Source of the DNA: Anabaena sp. FACHB-1237
GTDB lineage: Bacteria; Cyanobacteriota; Cyanobacteriia; Cyanobacteriales; Nostocaceae
Assembly (NCBI RefSeq): GCF_014696225.1
Contig: NZ_JACJPV010000001.1
Span: 124,001 to 188,000 of the forward strand
Direction of reading: 5' to 3'
Length of the DNA: 64,000 bases
The notes beneath the pieces were generated by a model, which saw nothing but the letters and a program-made list of their open reading frames with translations, was not told where the DNA came from and ran no database searches. A program made the position numbers and the translations under genes. Below, in pieces: positions 16,764 through 24,800 of the stretch; within the stretch, counting starts at the first letter, position 1, and every line of letters starts with the position of its first letter.

Positions 16764-17135
16764 GTGTTAACAACATTTATTATCATTGTCATTGGATTCT
16801 TAGCATTTTTATGTTCATTTTGGGCAATGCGTAAATATCAAAGACATAAAAGAAATCATAGAAATAGAATCAGACAAAACATCCCTGAATATATACCGAG
16901 CATTGCCCTTAACTCTATGATTGAGCAAATACAAACAGATCCACAGGATGGTGATTTTCCCAGCGATCGCTATTATTTAGAAGGAGTAGGCTATATTATA
17001 GGCGATATTACTTGTGAATTTAACGCCCAATCTAGCCATATTCGTTGTGCAGTTAATCCTCTAGGTCCGTGTGAAAACTGTCCTCACTATAGCAAACAAC
17101 AACAATCAGACTATCAATCAGATAATAGTCAATAG
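16764..17135 (+). CDS. Membrane-anchored protein resembling DUF6464
   Basis: 123 residues starting at GTG. The N-terminal helix FIIIVIGFLAFLCSFWAM is a membrane anchor, followed by a basic stretch (KYQRHKRNHRNRIRQN). The C-terminal domain has YLEGVGYIIGDITCEFNA and LRCAVNPLGPCENCPHY-like cysteines (C..C..C..C), suggesting metal or disulfide chemistry. The pattern is that of the cyanobacterial DUF6464 family as I remember it; function unknown. It follows the 68-residue gene by 77 bp on the same strand. Confidence 0.7.
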   Translation: MLTTFIIIVIGFLAFLCSFWAMRKYQRHKRNHRNRIRQNIPEYIPSIALNSMIEQIQTDPQDGDFPSDRYYLEGVGYIIGDITCEFNAQSSHIRCAVNPLGPCENCPHYSKQQQSDYQSDNSQ

Positions 17136-17262
17136 GTTCTCAATAATGAATTATATCTGAGGTATGGTATAGAATGGATAATGATCGATCCTAGTGAATC
17201 ATCTATGATAAATTGCAGTAAAACCATTAAAATAGTTATGTTTTGTAAAGTATAGACCACAG

Positions 17263-17565
17263 ATGCTGATCAAGTTAGAAACCAAGAAATATTATAAATG
17301 GGTATGGGACGAACCCCTGGGAGGAGACTTTGACGAATGGGGTACTAGTACATACTTTATGGAAATTGGCAAAGATTTATACCCTTTAAGACAAATAGAA
17401 GTTTACCAAAATGGTAACGTTTTATTTTATGATAATAGCCATATATTAGATGACTATGGGATGCTGTGCGATAAGAAAATAGATATAGAAGATATAGAAG
17501 AATTTGAAATTACACAAGCGGAATTTGAAAAAGTCTGGCATAGCAAAATACCCATTAATAGGTAG
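17263..17565 (+). CDS. Small acidic protein, possibly DUF6881-like
   Basis: A 100-residue acidic protein with no signal or membrane segment. Its layout, a WDEPLGG start, then GTSTYFMEIGKDLYPLRQIEVYQNG and an acidic tail rich in D and E with ITQAEFEKVW, recalls the DUF6881 family, whose members often occur as lone small genes and sometimes next to toxins. That link is weak. No partner toxin gene is adjacent. Confidence 0.55.
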   Translation: MLIKLETKKYYKWVWDEPLGGDFDEWGTSTYFMEIGKDLYPLRQIEVYQNGNVLFYDNSHILDDYGMLCDKKIDIEDIEEFEITQAEFEKVWHSKIPINR

Positions 17566-17690
17566 TTGTGGTGTGTGTATAGACCTGTTAATTCTTAGGA
17601 TAGCCTAAAGCCAGTCTCGCATTTACCTGCTATGCTTGAGGTAATCATGCCAGAGCCATGGAATATCAGTAAATCTACTCATTTTTAATC

Positions 17691-18362
17691 ATGACCAACA
17701 ATACTCAACTTAGTCTTTTTGATAACTCTAACAATCACCAAAATGATTTTATACCTACAGATGCAAAAGTTCCCATTCTATCAGCAACTTATCAGACCAT
17801 AGAACAAATAGAAAAACACTGCAATCAATGTCAACGTTGTTCCTTAGCAGAAAATCGTACTCACGCAGTGATAGGCCGAGGTAATTTGCAAGCAAAAATC
17901 ATGATTATTGGGGAAGCACCAGGAAAAAATGAAGATGAAACTGGTTTACCATTTGTTGGTAGATCAGGACAATTACTAGATAAAATTTTAGAATCAGTAA
18001 ATTTAAGCACCGAAAAAGATACTTATATAGCTAATATTTGTAAATGTCGTCCGCCAGAAAACCGTGTTCCTACTAATGAAGAAATTACAGCCTGCAAACC
18101 ATATTTATTAGAACAAATTAGATTAATAGACCCAAAAATTATCCTGTTAACAGGAGCAACATCTGTAAAAAGTATTACAGGAGATAAAAGAGCAATTACG
18201 AAAATTCGCGGGCAGTGGTTAGAATGGCAAGGGCGGTTATGTATGCCCATTTTTCATCCATCTTATCTACTACGCAACCCTTCCAAAGAGCCAGGATCAC
18301 CTAAGTGGTTAATGTGGCAAGATATTCAAGAAGTACGGAATAAACTGGATAGTTTGAGATGA
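17691..18362 (+). CDS. Family 4 uracil-DNA glycosylase (iron-sulfur)
   Basis: A 223-residue base-excision-repair enzyme that removes uracil from DNA. The active-site motif is MIIGEAPGKNEDETGLPFVG and the second motif is IFHPSYLLRN. Four cysteines that bind a 4Fe-4S cluster are placed as in family 4 enzymes: the C..C pair in CNQCQRC, one in ICKCRPPENR and one in ACKPYLLEQ. The N-terminal 35 residues (TQLSLFDNSNN) are a less conserved extension. ATG start. Confidence 0.92.
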   Translation: MTNNTQLSLFDNSNNHQNDFIPTDAKVPILSATYQTIEQIEKHCNQCQRCSLAENRTHAVIGRGNLQAKIMIIGEAPGKNEDETGLPFVGRSGQLLDKILESVNLSTEKDTYIANICKCRPPENRVPTNEEITACKPYLLEQIRLIDPKIILLTGATSVKSITGDKRAITKIRGQWLEWQGRLCMPIFHPSYLLRNPSKEPGSPKWLMWQDIQEVRNKLDSLR

Positions 18363-18538
18363 AAGGGAGTTTAGGGGGTAGGGGAAAAGTCAAAATTCTT
18401 GATTCTGACTTCTTCTGATCTGTTGCTGCCTAATTTCGTTTTGTTTTGTATCAGGTAGGATATAAATCATATCATGTCCGGTTTAACACTTATCATATCT
18501 GTTGAGGCTGGTAATGGGTCATTGGTAATTGGGCGGAC

Positions 18539-18654
18539 ATGATACAGCAGTTTCCGTTATTATTAGGTACAGATGTTAATGATAAAACCCTTGTAACACA
18601 GGCACCTTGCTGTGTTCATAGTGTACTTCATGTAGATGAAATGTGCTGTATCAT
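18539..18654. repeat. ATGATACAGCA MITE-like repeat, copy 3 (intact)
   Basis: 116 bp with perfect 11-bp inverted ends ATGATACAGCA and TGCTGTATCAT. It is the inverse of the element at 6345-6463 and contains the hairpin centred on AACACAGGCACCTTGCTGTGTT. It lies downstream of the uracil-DNA glycosylase and pheA stop codons. Confidence 0.85.
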
Positions 18655-18713
18655 ACCCAAAATTAGCAATACTGGGGAATATTTGGGGAATTTGGTAATT
18701 TCAACAACCTATT

Positions 18714-19574
18714 CTATTCATCAATCTCTAACACATTATAAGTACCAAATATCTTTAATATCTCCGTGTATTCTTGTAGCTCTAACAAAGCAGATTGCAT
18801 ATTTGCTGAATTAATATCTGCCTCTATATCCAGAAAAAACAAATATTCCCCTAAATAGCGCTTAGTAGGACGTGATTCTATTCTACTCAAATTAATGTTT
18901 AAATCAGCAAATATTTGTAATGTTTTCACTAACGCACCAGGTAAATTGGCGGGTAAACTAAAAGCTAAAGATGTGTGACTATGACTTGTAAATTCGTGGT
19001 TATGCTCACTCACTACCCAAAATCTAGTACAATTATCAGGGTAATCATTAATACCTTTTGCTAATATTGGTAAATTATAAATTTCCGCAGCGCGACTAGA
19101 AGCAATAGCGGCTGTATTAGTGTTTTCTTTAATTCCTTTTAGTGCTTCTGTAGTAGAATTAGCCGGAATTAATTTAACATTGGGTAGAAATTGTGATAAC
19201 CAACCTTGACATTGTGCTAATGCTTGAGGATGAGAATATACAAAATTTATTTCATTTAAGCTATTTGCACAGGAAATAATAGTGTGATTAACAGGTAGAA
19301 TCAAAGCTAATTGAATTTGTAAATTTTCTAATTGCCAAAAAGTATCCAAAGTCATGCTAACACTACCCTCAATGGAATTTTCCACAGGAACAACAGCTAT
19401 TTCCGCTTCTTGATCAGCTACAGCTTGCAAAGACTGGGCAATTGTAGTATGGGGATGCAAAGTTGCCGGAATGCCTCGATTTGTTCTTAACCAATTAAGA
19501 TAGAATAAAGCCGCTTGTTCGGCATAAGTTCCTGGTGGTCCAAGATGGGCAATTTTCTTATGGATGTCTTGCAT
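18714..19574 (-). CDS. pheA: Prephenate dehydratase
   Basis: Converts prephenate to phenylpyruvate, the last committed step to phenylalanine. The 286-residue protein has the catalytic periplasmic-binding-like domain first (AHLGPPGTYAEQAA; VVPVENSIEGSVSMTLD; the conserved TRFWV block NCTRFWVVSEH). A C-terminal ACT domain follows from about residue 195, with the regulatory motif NLSRIESRPTKRYLGEYLFF that binds phenylalanine for feedback inhibition. It is a monofunctional dehydratase with no chorismate mutase. Its product phenylpyruvate is one kind of alpha-keto acid that A-T-TE enzymes elsewhere use, but no direct link to the synthetase at 9217 is shown. Confidence 0.95.
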   Translation of the reverse strand: MQDIHKKIAHLGPPGTYAEQAALFYLNWLRTNRGIPATLHPHTTIAQSLQAVADQEAEIAVVPVENSIEGSVSMTLDTFWQLENLQIQLALILPVNHTIISCANSLNEINFVYSHPQALAQCQGWLSQFLPNVKLIPANSTTEALKGIKENTNTAAIASSRAAEIYNLPILAKGINDYPDNCTRFWVVSEHNHEFTSHSHTSLAFSLPANLPGALVKTLQIFADLNINLSRIESRPTKRYLGEYLFFLDIEADINSANMQSALLELQEYTEILKIFGTYNVLEIDE

Positions 19575-19651
19575 TTTTCCTCCCTAAACTGATTAATAAT
19601 TAAATTAAATTAATTATTGTTTCTAATTTGCTACTGTTGACTCTAGTTGAT

Positions 19652-19763
19652 TGTTAAGTGTCTTACCAAAAATCTTTTGTAGGGTGCATTAGACAACATG
19701 ACTGCAAATAAACAGATTCTTGATATCTGATGTACCCTACCAATGTTCCAGTTGCGTAACTCC
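19652..19763. repeat. GGACTTACGCAA family, copy 2 (diverged)
   Basis: Retains AAGTGTCTTACCAAAAATCT at one side and CCAATGTTCCAGTTGCGTAAC at the other, with TGTAGGGTGCATTAGA and TGATGTACCCTACC arms that pair. The terminal GGACTTAC is degraded. Lies between divergent pheA and the DUF1997 gene. Confidence 0.65.
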
Positions 19764-19832
19764 TGTAATTTGTTACTGTTTACTCTAGTTTATTGTTAAG
19801 AAATATTACAATAATAAAATAATCAATGTAAA

Positions 19833-20438
19833 ATGAATAATCTAAATTTACTAATGGCTACCAAGTTTACTGCTTCTCAATCAGTGGAAATTTCTGTTCC
19901 TAAGCAGCCTATTCCCATTCATCATTACTTGCGTCAGCCGCAAAGGTTGGTTTATGCTTTGGCTGATAATAGTCTCATTAAACATATATCTGATGACGTA
20001 TATCGTTTAAAAATGCGTCCGTTATCGTTTATGTCGTTAAGTATTCAACCAACAGTAGATATGAGAGTATGGGCAGATGCAGATGGAACAATTTATTTGC
20101 GATCGCTTAGTTGTGAAATACTAGGATTTGAATACATCAATCAAAGATTTGCCCTAAATTTAAAAGGTTACTTATCGCCTGTATCATCAGATAATGGTAC
20201 AATGTTACAAGGAAAAGCGGATTTAGAGGTACAGGTAGATATTCCTCAGCCATTTTCCCTAACACCAAAAAACATTTTAGAGGCAACAGGTAATAGCCTA
20301 CTCAAGAGTGTACTATTGACCATTAAACAAAGACTGTTGCATCACCTATTAGCAGATTATCGTCATTGGGTAGCATCACATATAGATAATATCAAAGAGT
20401 CAGGAGTCAGCAAGGGCTTAATGTTAAGCCCAGACTAG
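19833..20438 (+). CDS. DUF1997 family protein
   Basis: A 201-residue soluble protein of the DUF1997 family, found in cyanobacteria and plastids, function unknown. Typical blocks are VPIHHYLRQPQRLVYAL-like (IPIHHYLRQPQRLVYAL here), DVYRLKMRPLSFMSLSIQP and WADADGTIYLRS. The ATG at 19833 gives eight residues before a second possible ATG (MATKF at 19857). The last dozen codons run through heptamer and palindrome repeats (GGGCTTAATGTTAAGCCC), so the C-terminal tail is probably not native. Confidence 0.82.
   Translation: MNNLNLLMATKFTASQSVEISVPKQPIPIHHYLRQPQRLVYALADNSLIKHISDDVYRLKMRPLSFMSLSIQPTVDMRVWADADGTIYLRSLSCEILGFEYINQRFALNLKGYLSPVSSDNGTMLQGKADLEVQVDIPQPFSLTPKNILEATGNSLLKSVLLTIKQRLLHHLLADYRHWVASHIDNIKESGVSKGLMLSPD
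20414..20431. repeat. Palindrome at the end of the DUF1997 gene
   Basis: GGGCTTAATGTTAAGCCC, a perfect short hairpin inside the last codons of the DUF1997 gene. Could be a terminator stem without a U-run, or a repeat. Confidence 0.5.
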
Positions 20439-20450
20439 GAGTCAGGAGAC

Positions 20451-20477
20451 TGTAGGGGTTTAGCAGTGCTAAACCCA
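20451..20477. repeat. GGGGTTTAGC hairpin repeat, copy 2
   Basis: TGTAGGGGTTTAGCAGTGC with the complementary arm GCTAAACCC; the outer bases of the second arm are lost. Same family as 8-38 and 62446-62474. Flanked by GTCAGGAG heptamer-type repeats. Confidence 0.7.
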
Positions 20478-20532
20478 CAAGTCAGCATTCCCCACTCCGC
20501 ACTCAACAGTCAGGAGAAACAATCAGTTGTAA

Positions 20533-21168
20533 TTAAACCTGACAAGGACGAAATGATAGACGATGTAAGGGAGATGGTCCATACTGTTGTAAAGCCAGTA
20601 AATGTTTCTGGCTGCCATAACCCTTATTGTTGGCAATATCATACATCGGATATTTAGATCCTAGACGAGTAATTAAATCATCACGCCATACCTTAGCCAT
20701 AATACTAGCTGCGGCGATGTTCAGCGATCGCTCATCACCCTTAATTACAGTATTTTGTGACCTTGACAACCCAGGTACTAACTGATTACCATCAATTAAA
20801 CATAAACTAGGTGTAATTTTTAACTTATCCACAGCCCGTTTCATAGCCAATAAACTAGCCTGTAAAATATTTAACTTGTCTATTTCCGCAGTAGTAGCAT
20901 AACCAATTTTCCAATCTATAGATAGACTAGCAATTTGTTGAGCCAATTTCACCCTACGAGAACTAGAAAGCTTCTTACTATCATTAATTTTGTCCCCCAT
21001 CAGCATTGAAAAAGCACTTTCTGGTAAAATTACAGCCGCAGCAACCACAGGACCAAATAAACAACCTCTTCCCACCTCATCCACACCAGCAACCATACCA
21101 TGAAAATTTGAGTAGTCAGATAATTCTAACCACATAGAAGTTAATGGTAATAGTTGTGTTTGTGTCAT
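20533..21168 (-). CDS. rnhB: Ribonuclease HII
   Basis: Cleaves RNA in RNA/DNA hybrids, including single ribonucleotides in DNA. Key motifs are VAGVDEVGRGCLFGPVVAAAV (catalytic DE and GRG), INDSKKLSSSRR, LIDGNQ and VIKGDERSLNIAAASIMAKV with the remaining active-site aspartate. I place the start at the ATG at 21168 (MTQTQLLPL), giving 211 residues. The longer reading frame to 21285 adds about 39 residues read from repeat sequence and is unlikely. It lies downstream of rne on the same strand, an arrangement I recall from other cyanobacteria, but an IS fragment now separates them. Confidence 0.93.
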   Translation of the reverse strand: MTQTQLLPLTSMWLELSDYSNFHGMVAGVDEVGRGCLFGPVVAAAVILPESAFSMLMGDKINDSKKLSSSRRVKLAQQIASLSIDWKIGYATTAEIDKLNILQASLLAMKRAVDKLKITPSLCLIDGNQLVPGLSRSQNTVIKGDERSLNIAAASIMAKVWRDDLITRLGSKYPMYDIANNKGYGSQKHLLALQQYGPSPLHRLSFRPCQV

Positions 21169-21299
21169 AATAGTGCGGAGTTGGGTGTTAGGAGTCAGTA
21201 GGGGTTTAGTGCCACTCATAGATGTCAATTTACAGCATTTTTCAGGTAAATAAGCTACAGTAGTTGAACCAGTTGAAGGCATCATCCTTTGTAATATAA

Positions 21300-21422
21300 T
21301 TAACTATTAAATCGTTCAGCCAGCAAATAATTATATTGATATCGCAACATTTCTAGGGTTTTATCAATTTTTTCTGCTTGCTCTTTTGTCGGTTTAATTT
21401 TGTATTGATAGGATATCCGCAC
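21300..21422 (-). pseudogene. tnpB: TnpB N-terminal fragment of an IS200/IS605 element
   Basis: Forty codons from GTG, reading VRISYQYKIKPTKEQAEKID and then TLEMLRYQYNYLLAERFN, the standard start of IS605-type TnpB, followed by a stop. The rest of the gene is gone. Upstream on the same strand, 21467-21515, is a hairpin (CCCACGCTCTTAAG with GTGGGG arms) typical of an IS200/IS605 end. The fragment sits between rne and rnhB. Confidence 0.75.
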
Positions 21423-21466
21423 CTGATTATTGCCTTTTTCTGCTGTTGGTGTTACTGTCTACAAGC

Positions 21467-21600
21467 CATTCATCCCACGCTCTTAAGAGTGAGACGTGGG
21501 GCTTCTGTCAGGATAGCTAAACCCCGGAGTTGGAAGTTAGTAAAATTAGTCGTTTAAAACCGACTTAAGCTTTGAGACAGGGAATAAATTCCCTGGCTGG
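21467..21600 (-). other. rne 3' flank with stem-loops and an IS end
   Basis: Reading the minus strand after the rne stop come the hairpins CAGGGAATTTATTCCCTG and AGTCGGTTTTAAACGACT, then a CCCCACG...CGTGGG hairpin that looks like an IS200/IS605 end. The first two may stabilise or terminate the rne transcript. Confidence 0.55.
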
Positions 21601-23703
21601 CTACTCATTCATATCATCACACGAAGATACATCTCCTTCCGTTGCTGAAGAACGACGACGGCGACGACGGTTAGGAATAGAAGTTGTTATAGATTCTATC
21701 TCCTCCGTATTTGATGTCATCATTGCTTCATCACTGGTTGTCATAATTGGTGTACTATCAGATGTACTAACGGTTGTAAAAATAGGAGAAGCTTCAAATT
21801 CAGAAACAGCAGGAGTATACTCATCCATCACATCAGAAGTAGGTTCTGCTTCAGGGAAAATATCATCAATGCTTGTACTGTTGACCCTGGGAAAAATAGA
21901 GATAATTTCCTCATCAGGCATTTGTCCAGGTTCAACTACATTAATCGTAACCGGACGAGAAATTTTTTCCATACCTAACTTAATTAAAGGAGAAACTCCC
22001 ATTTCTGCAAAGGTATCTTGTTCTCTAGTGGACATTTCCACCATCACAATTTCTGGTGGTTCAATTTTTACAGTTTCTAATTTTACCTTACCCCGTTCTG
22101 GTTTTTCCGTCCAACTCGATTTAAGATTAGGTGTAGGTAGGTCTGATGCTCCTAATTCCCCTTCATCTAAATCTAAATCTGCATCATTAATAAACCCTAA
22201 TGGATTATTATCTTTACCATTACTTCCCGTCATGCCCAAACGACTGCGACGGGTACGAGTGCGGCGTTTATCCCCTAATTCTTGATAACTGGGATGATGG
22301 GAAAGAGTTAAAGAGCTAAATTCTGACTCACTTTCAAAACCATCAGCAAAAGTATCATATTCCTTGGGTTCAGGAATACGCGGTGCTGGTAAACGTACCT
22401 CCTTTTGTGGAGTGGGAACAAAACGCTCAGGAATATCCGCCGCAGGTATAGGTAGACGGTTTTCCAGTTCTCCTGGTAATCTCACTGTATGACCTAAACC
22501 ACCGCAAGTAGGACAAGTTTCCCCAAACAACTCATAGATATTTTGACCCTGACGTTTACGAGTTAGTTCTACTAACCCTAACTCTGTCAACTGGGCAATT
22601 TGGGGACGTGCTTTATCAGCCTTGAGTGTTTTATTAAAGTGCTCTAAAACCTGCATTTGATCACGGCGAGATTCCATATCAATAAAATCTACCACAATCA
22701 CACCAGCAATATTTCTTAAGCGTAACTGACGAGCAATTTCTGTAGCAGCTTCACAGTTTGTCCATAATACCGTTTCTCTGGCTGTAGCTGATCTGGTAAA
22801 TGAACCAGAGTTCACATCAATTACCGTTAACGCTTCCGTTGGCTGAATGATGATATAACCACCCGAAGGTAAATCTACTCTCGGCCTAAGTGCTTCTCGA
22901 ATAGCAGCATTGATCCGGAAATATTCTAAAATTGGTGAGCGATCGCGGTGATGATCAATTAATAAACCCTGGGGCGTTTGGCCACCGCTCCAATTTTGTA
23001 AATACTGCTTAACCCTTCTTAACCCAGTGTTAGAATCAACTACAATGCGGTTTACATCCCCACCATACATATCCCGTAACACACGCTGAATAAAATCATC
23101 ATCCCTATTTAACAAAGCTGGTGCACGAGTAGAAGCTGCTTCTTGTTGAATAGCTTCCCACTGCTTTTGTAATACTTCTAAATCCTCAATAATTGCTTCC
23201 TCTGGCTTTCCTTCCGCTTCCGTTCTTACCAATAAACCCATCCCAGCAGGTTTAATCAAAATTGCTAAAGCTCTTAACCTATTACGTTCATTTTCGTTCT
23301 TGATACGTCTTGATAAGTTAACACCTCTACCATAGGGCATTAACACCATATAACGACCTGGCAACGTAATATTACCTGTTAACCTTGGACCCTTGGTTCC
23401 CGTTGGCTCTTTCATCACTTGCACCAGAGCCTTTTGTTGCGGAGTCAATAGTTCCGTGATTGCTGCTGCACTGCGTTTTAACCTCAATGGACCTAAATCA
23501 GTCACATGAATAAAACCATTGCGCTCAGGGTCGCCAATATTGACAAAGGCCGCATCTATACCAGGTAATACGTTTTCAACTACACCTAAATAGATATCAC
23601 CAATTTGATGATGCCCCGTAGCTACAACCAACTCTTGTATTTGATCTTCCGAAAAAACCGCAGCTATTTGATGCTGTTCGGCGATAATAATTTGTTTTGG
23701 CAT
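21601..23703 (-). CDS. rne: Ribonuclease E
   Basis: The main RNA-decay and processing endoribonuclease of cyanobacteria, 700 residues, shorter than the enterobacterial form. The S1 domain lies at about residues 35-125 (GDIYLGVVENVLPGIDAAFV), followed by the 5' sensor and the DNase I-like catalytic core with TVIDVNSGSFT and VVDFIDMES supplying the magnesium aspartates. The zinc link is CPTCGG near residue 400. The C-terminal half is low-complexity and acidic. It carries the arginine-rich nonapeptide RRRRRRSSA about 15 residues from the end, reported as the PNPase-binding site of cyanobacterial RNase E. ATG start. Confidence 0.96.
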   Translation of the reverse strand: MPKQIIIAEQHQIAAVFSEDQIQELVVATGHHQIGDIYLGVVENVLPGIDAAFVNIGDPERNGFIHVTDLGPLRLKRSAAAITELLTPQQKALVQVMKEPTGTKGPRLTGNITLPGRYMVLMPYGRGVNLSRRIKNENERNRLRALAILIKPAGMGLLVRTEAEGKPEEAIIEDLEVLQKQWEAIQQEAASTRAPALLNRDDDFIQRVLRDMYGGDVNRIVVDSNTGLRRVKQYLQNWSGGQTPQGLLIDHHRDRSPILEYFRINAAIREALRPRVDLPSGGYIIIQPTEALTVIDVNSGSFTRSATARETVLWTNCEAATEIARQLRLRNIAGVIVVDFIDMESRRDQMQVLEHFNKTLKADKARPQIAQLTELGLVELTRKRQGQNIYELFGETCPTCGGLGHTVRLPGELENRLPIPAADIPERFVPTPQKEVRLPAPRIPEPKEYDTFADGFESESEFSSLTLSHHPSYQELGDKRRTRTRRSRLGMTGSNGKDNNPLGFINDADLDLDEGELGASDLPTPNLKSSWTEKPERGKVKLETVKIEPPEIVMVEMSTREQDTFAEMGVSPLIKLGMEKISRPVTINVVEPGQMPDEEIISIFPRVNSTSIDDIFPEAEPTSDVMDEYTPAVSEFEASPIFTTVSTSDSTPIMTTSDEAMMTSNTEEIESITTSIPNRRRRRRSSATEGDVSSCDDMNE

Positions 23704-24406
23704 TCAATTTCCTCAAAAACTGACAGCATAAATGATGGGATTTGTGAAAAATTTTCTGTTATTCTTCTTCCGTTGATGTTATTGCTGCAAAGTGCTAATT
23801 AGTCATCAGTAGTCAGTAGTCAGTAGTCAGCCATCAGCTTTTCTTCTTCTATAAAACTCAAGGTGGTTGTTACAGTAAACATCTTTTGTATTGTGCATCA
23901 GCATATAGCAGGTGACAGGTAACAGGTAACTCCAGTTGAAAGTCCGTTGGTGTCTTGTGTTGTATGATCACAATATGTTCTCATCTAACTAACAACCACT
24001 ATATTACTAATTTACTGATAGCTGATAGCTGATAGCTAATAGCCGATTATAGCTTAAGAAATCAAATCAACCATCTATGGTTAATTTTTCACAAATTATA
24101 TCTACCATTGAGTGAAATGCTATGTAGCAGGTATTTGTAGAAAGCATCATGGACGAGAACTTGACAAAAGCTATGGTAACTATCAATTCACAAGGTACTT
24201 ATAGAAAGAGTGTTTTATAATTTACATATCTGGGATATAATTCTAATTGCACTCTTATATATTTACTTACATCTCCTGAACTTCAGGTTTGTGAACTAAG
24301 TCATTCAATGCAGCGCCAGAAAATTTCTCTTCACCTAATTGTAACGCAAACTTGCAAAAAATCAATTAGTATTTTTGGTAATTGGTAATTGGTGATTGAT
24401 AATTGG
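23704..24406. other. rne upstream region with heptamer repeats
   Basis: Includes the probable long rne leader on the minus strand. Short tandem heptamers occur at about 23801-23840 (AGTCAGT units) and 24017-24046 (CTGATAG units). A weak GTAACAGGTAAC repeat is near 23910. No open frame or known RNA was recognised. Confidence 0.5.
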
Positions 24407-24632
24407 TAAGCTGTTGTGCTTTTAATTTGGGCGTTGCTGATTAAGGGTATGATCAAGGTTTAACGCAGAGGCACTCCAGATACACAAGAGTAAGATTTTC
24501 ATTTTTGTAACTTTTCCATTTCACACTCTAATTGAGCAACGCCTTAATTTGGATAATAGATGCAAGCAAGATGCTTGAACTACAGTAATTTTAGGTTTTT
24601 TAGTTATACAGTGAGTGCTGCACATCAGCTTA
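24407..24632. repeat. TAAGCTG element interrupted by a MITE
   Basis: Second full copy of the 104-bp element at 14895-14998. It is split after TTAATTTG by a 114-bp GGCGTTGCTGA MITE; TTAATTTG is repeated on the far side. The length is 104 + 114 + 8 = 226, exactly the span observed. Confidence 0.9.
24430..24543. repeat. GGCGTTGCTGA MITE, copy 3, inside the TAAGCTG element
   Basis: 114 bp with ends GGCGTTGCTGA and TGAGCAACGCC, flanked by the perfect 8-bp duplication TTAATTTG (24422-24429 and 24544-24551). The interior differs from copy 1 apart from the ends and GGGTATGAT, so it is a distinct subtype with the same ends. Confidence 0.9.
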
Positions 24633-24800
24633 TGATAGTATATATTATGGAATATATCTGTATTAATCAGCATAATCTTACAAATTAGAATTTAGATATA
24701 GAATATCACTTCCTAGTTTAAAGAAGTACAAAATTATCTGCGTTCATCCGCGTTCATCTGCGTTTAACTCAAACTTTATGTACTTCAATGCAATACTATT
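24633..24800. other. Short spacer downstream of the radical SAM gene
   Basis: A+T-rich sequence with the direct repeat GCGTTCATC (three near-copies at 24740-24765). No gene seen. Confidence 0.4.

Noticed and set aside
18714-18814. Small + strand frame at the uracil-DNA glycosylase/pheA junction
   Set aside because: It is formed by a MITE and the antisense end of pheA.
21572-22285. 237-codon + strand frame opposite rne
   Set aside because: It is antisense to the low-complexity end of RNase E, which has clear family motifs.
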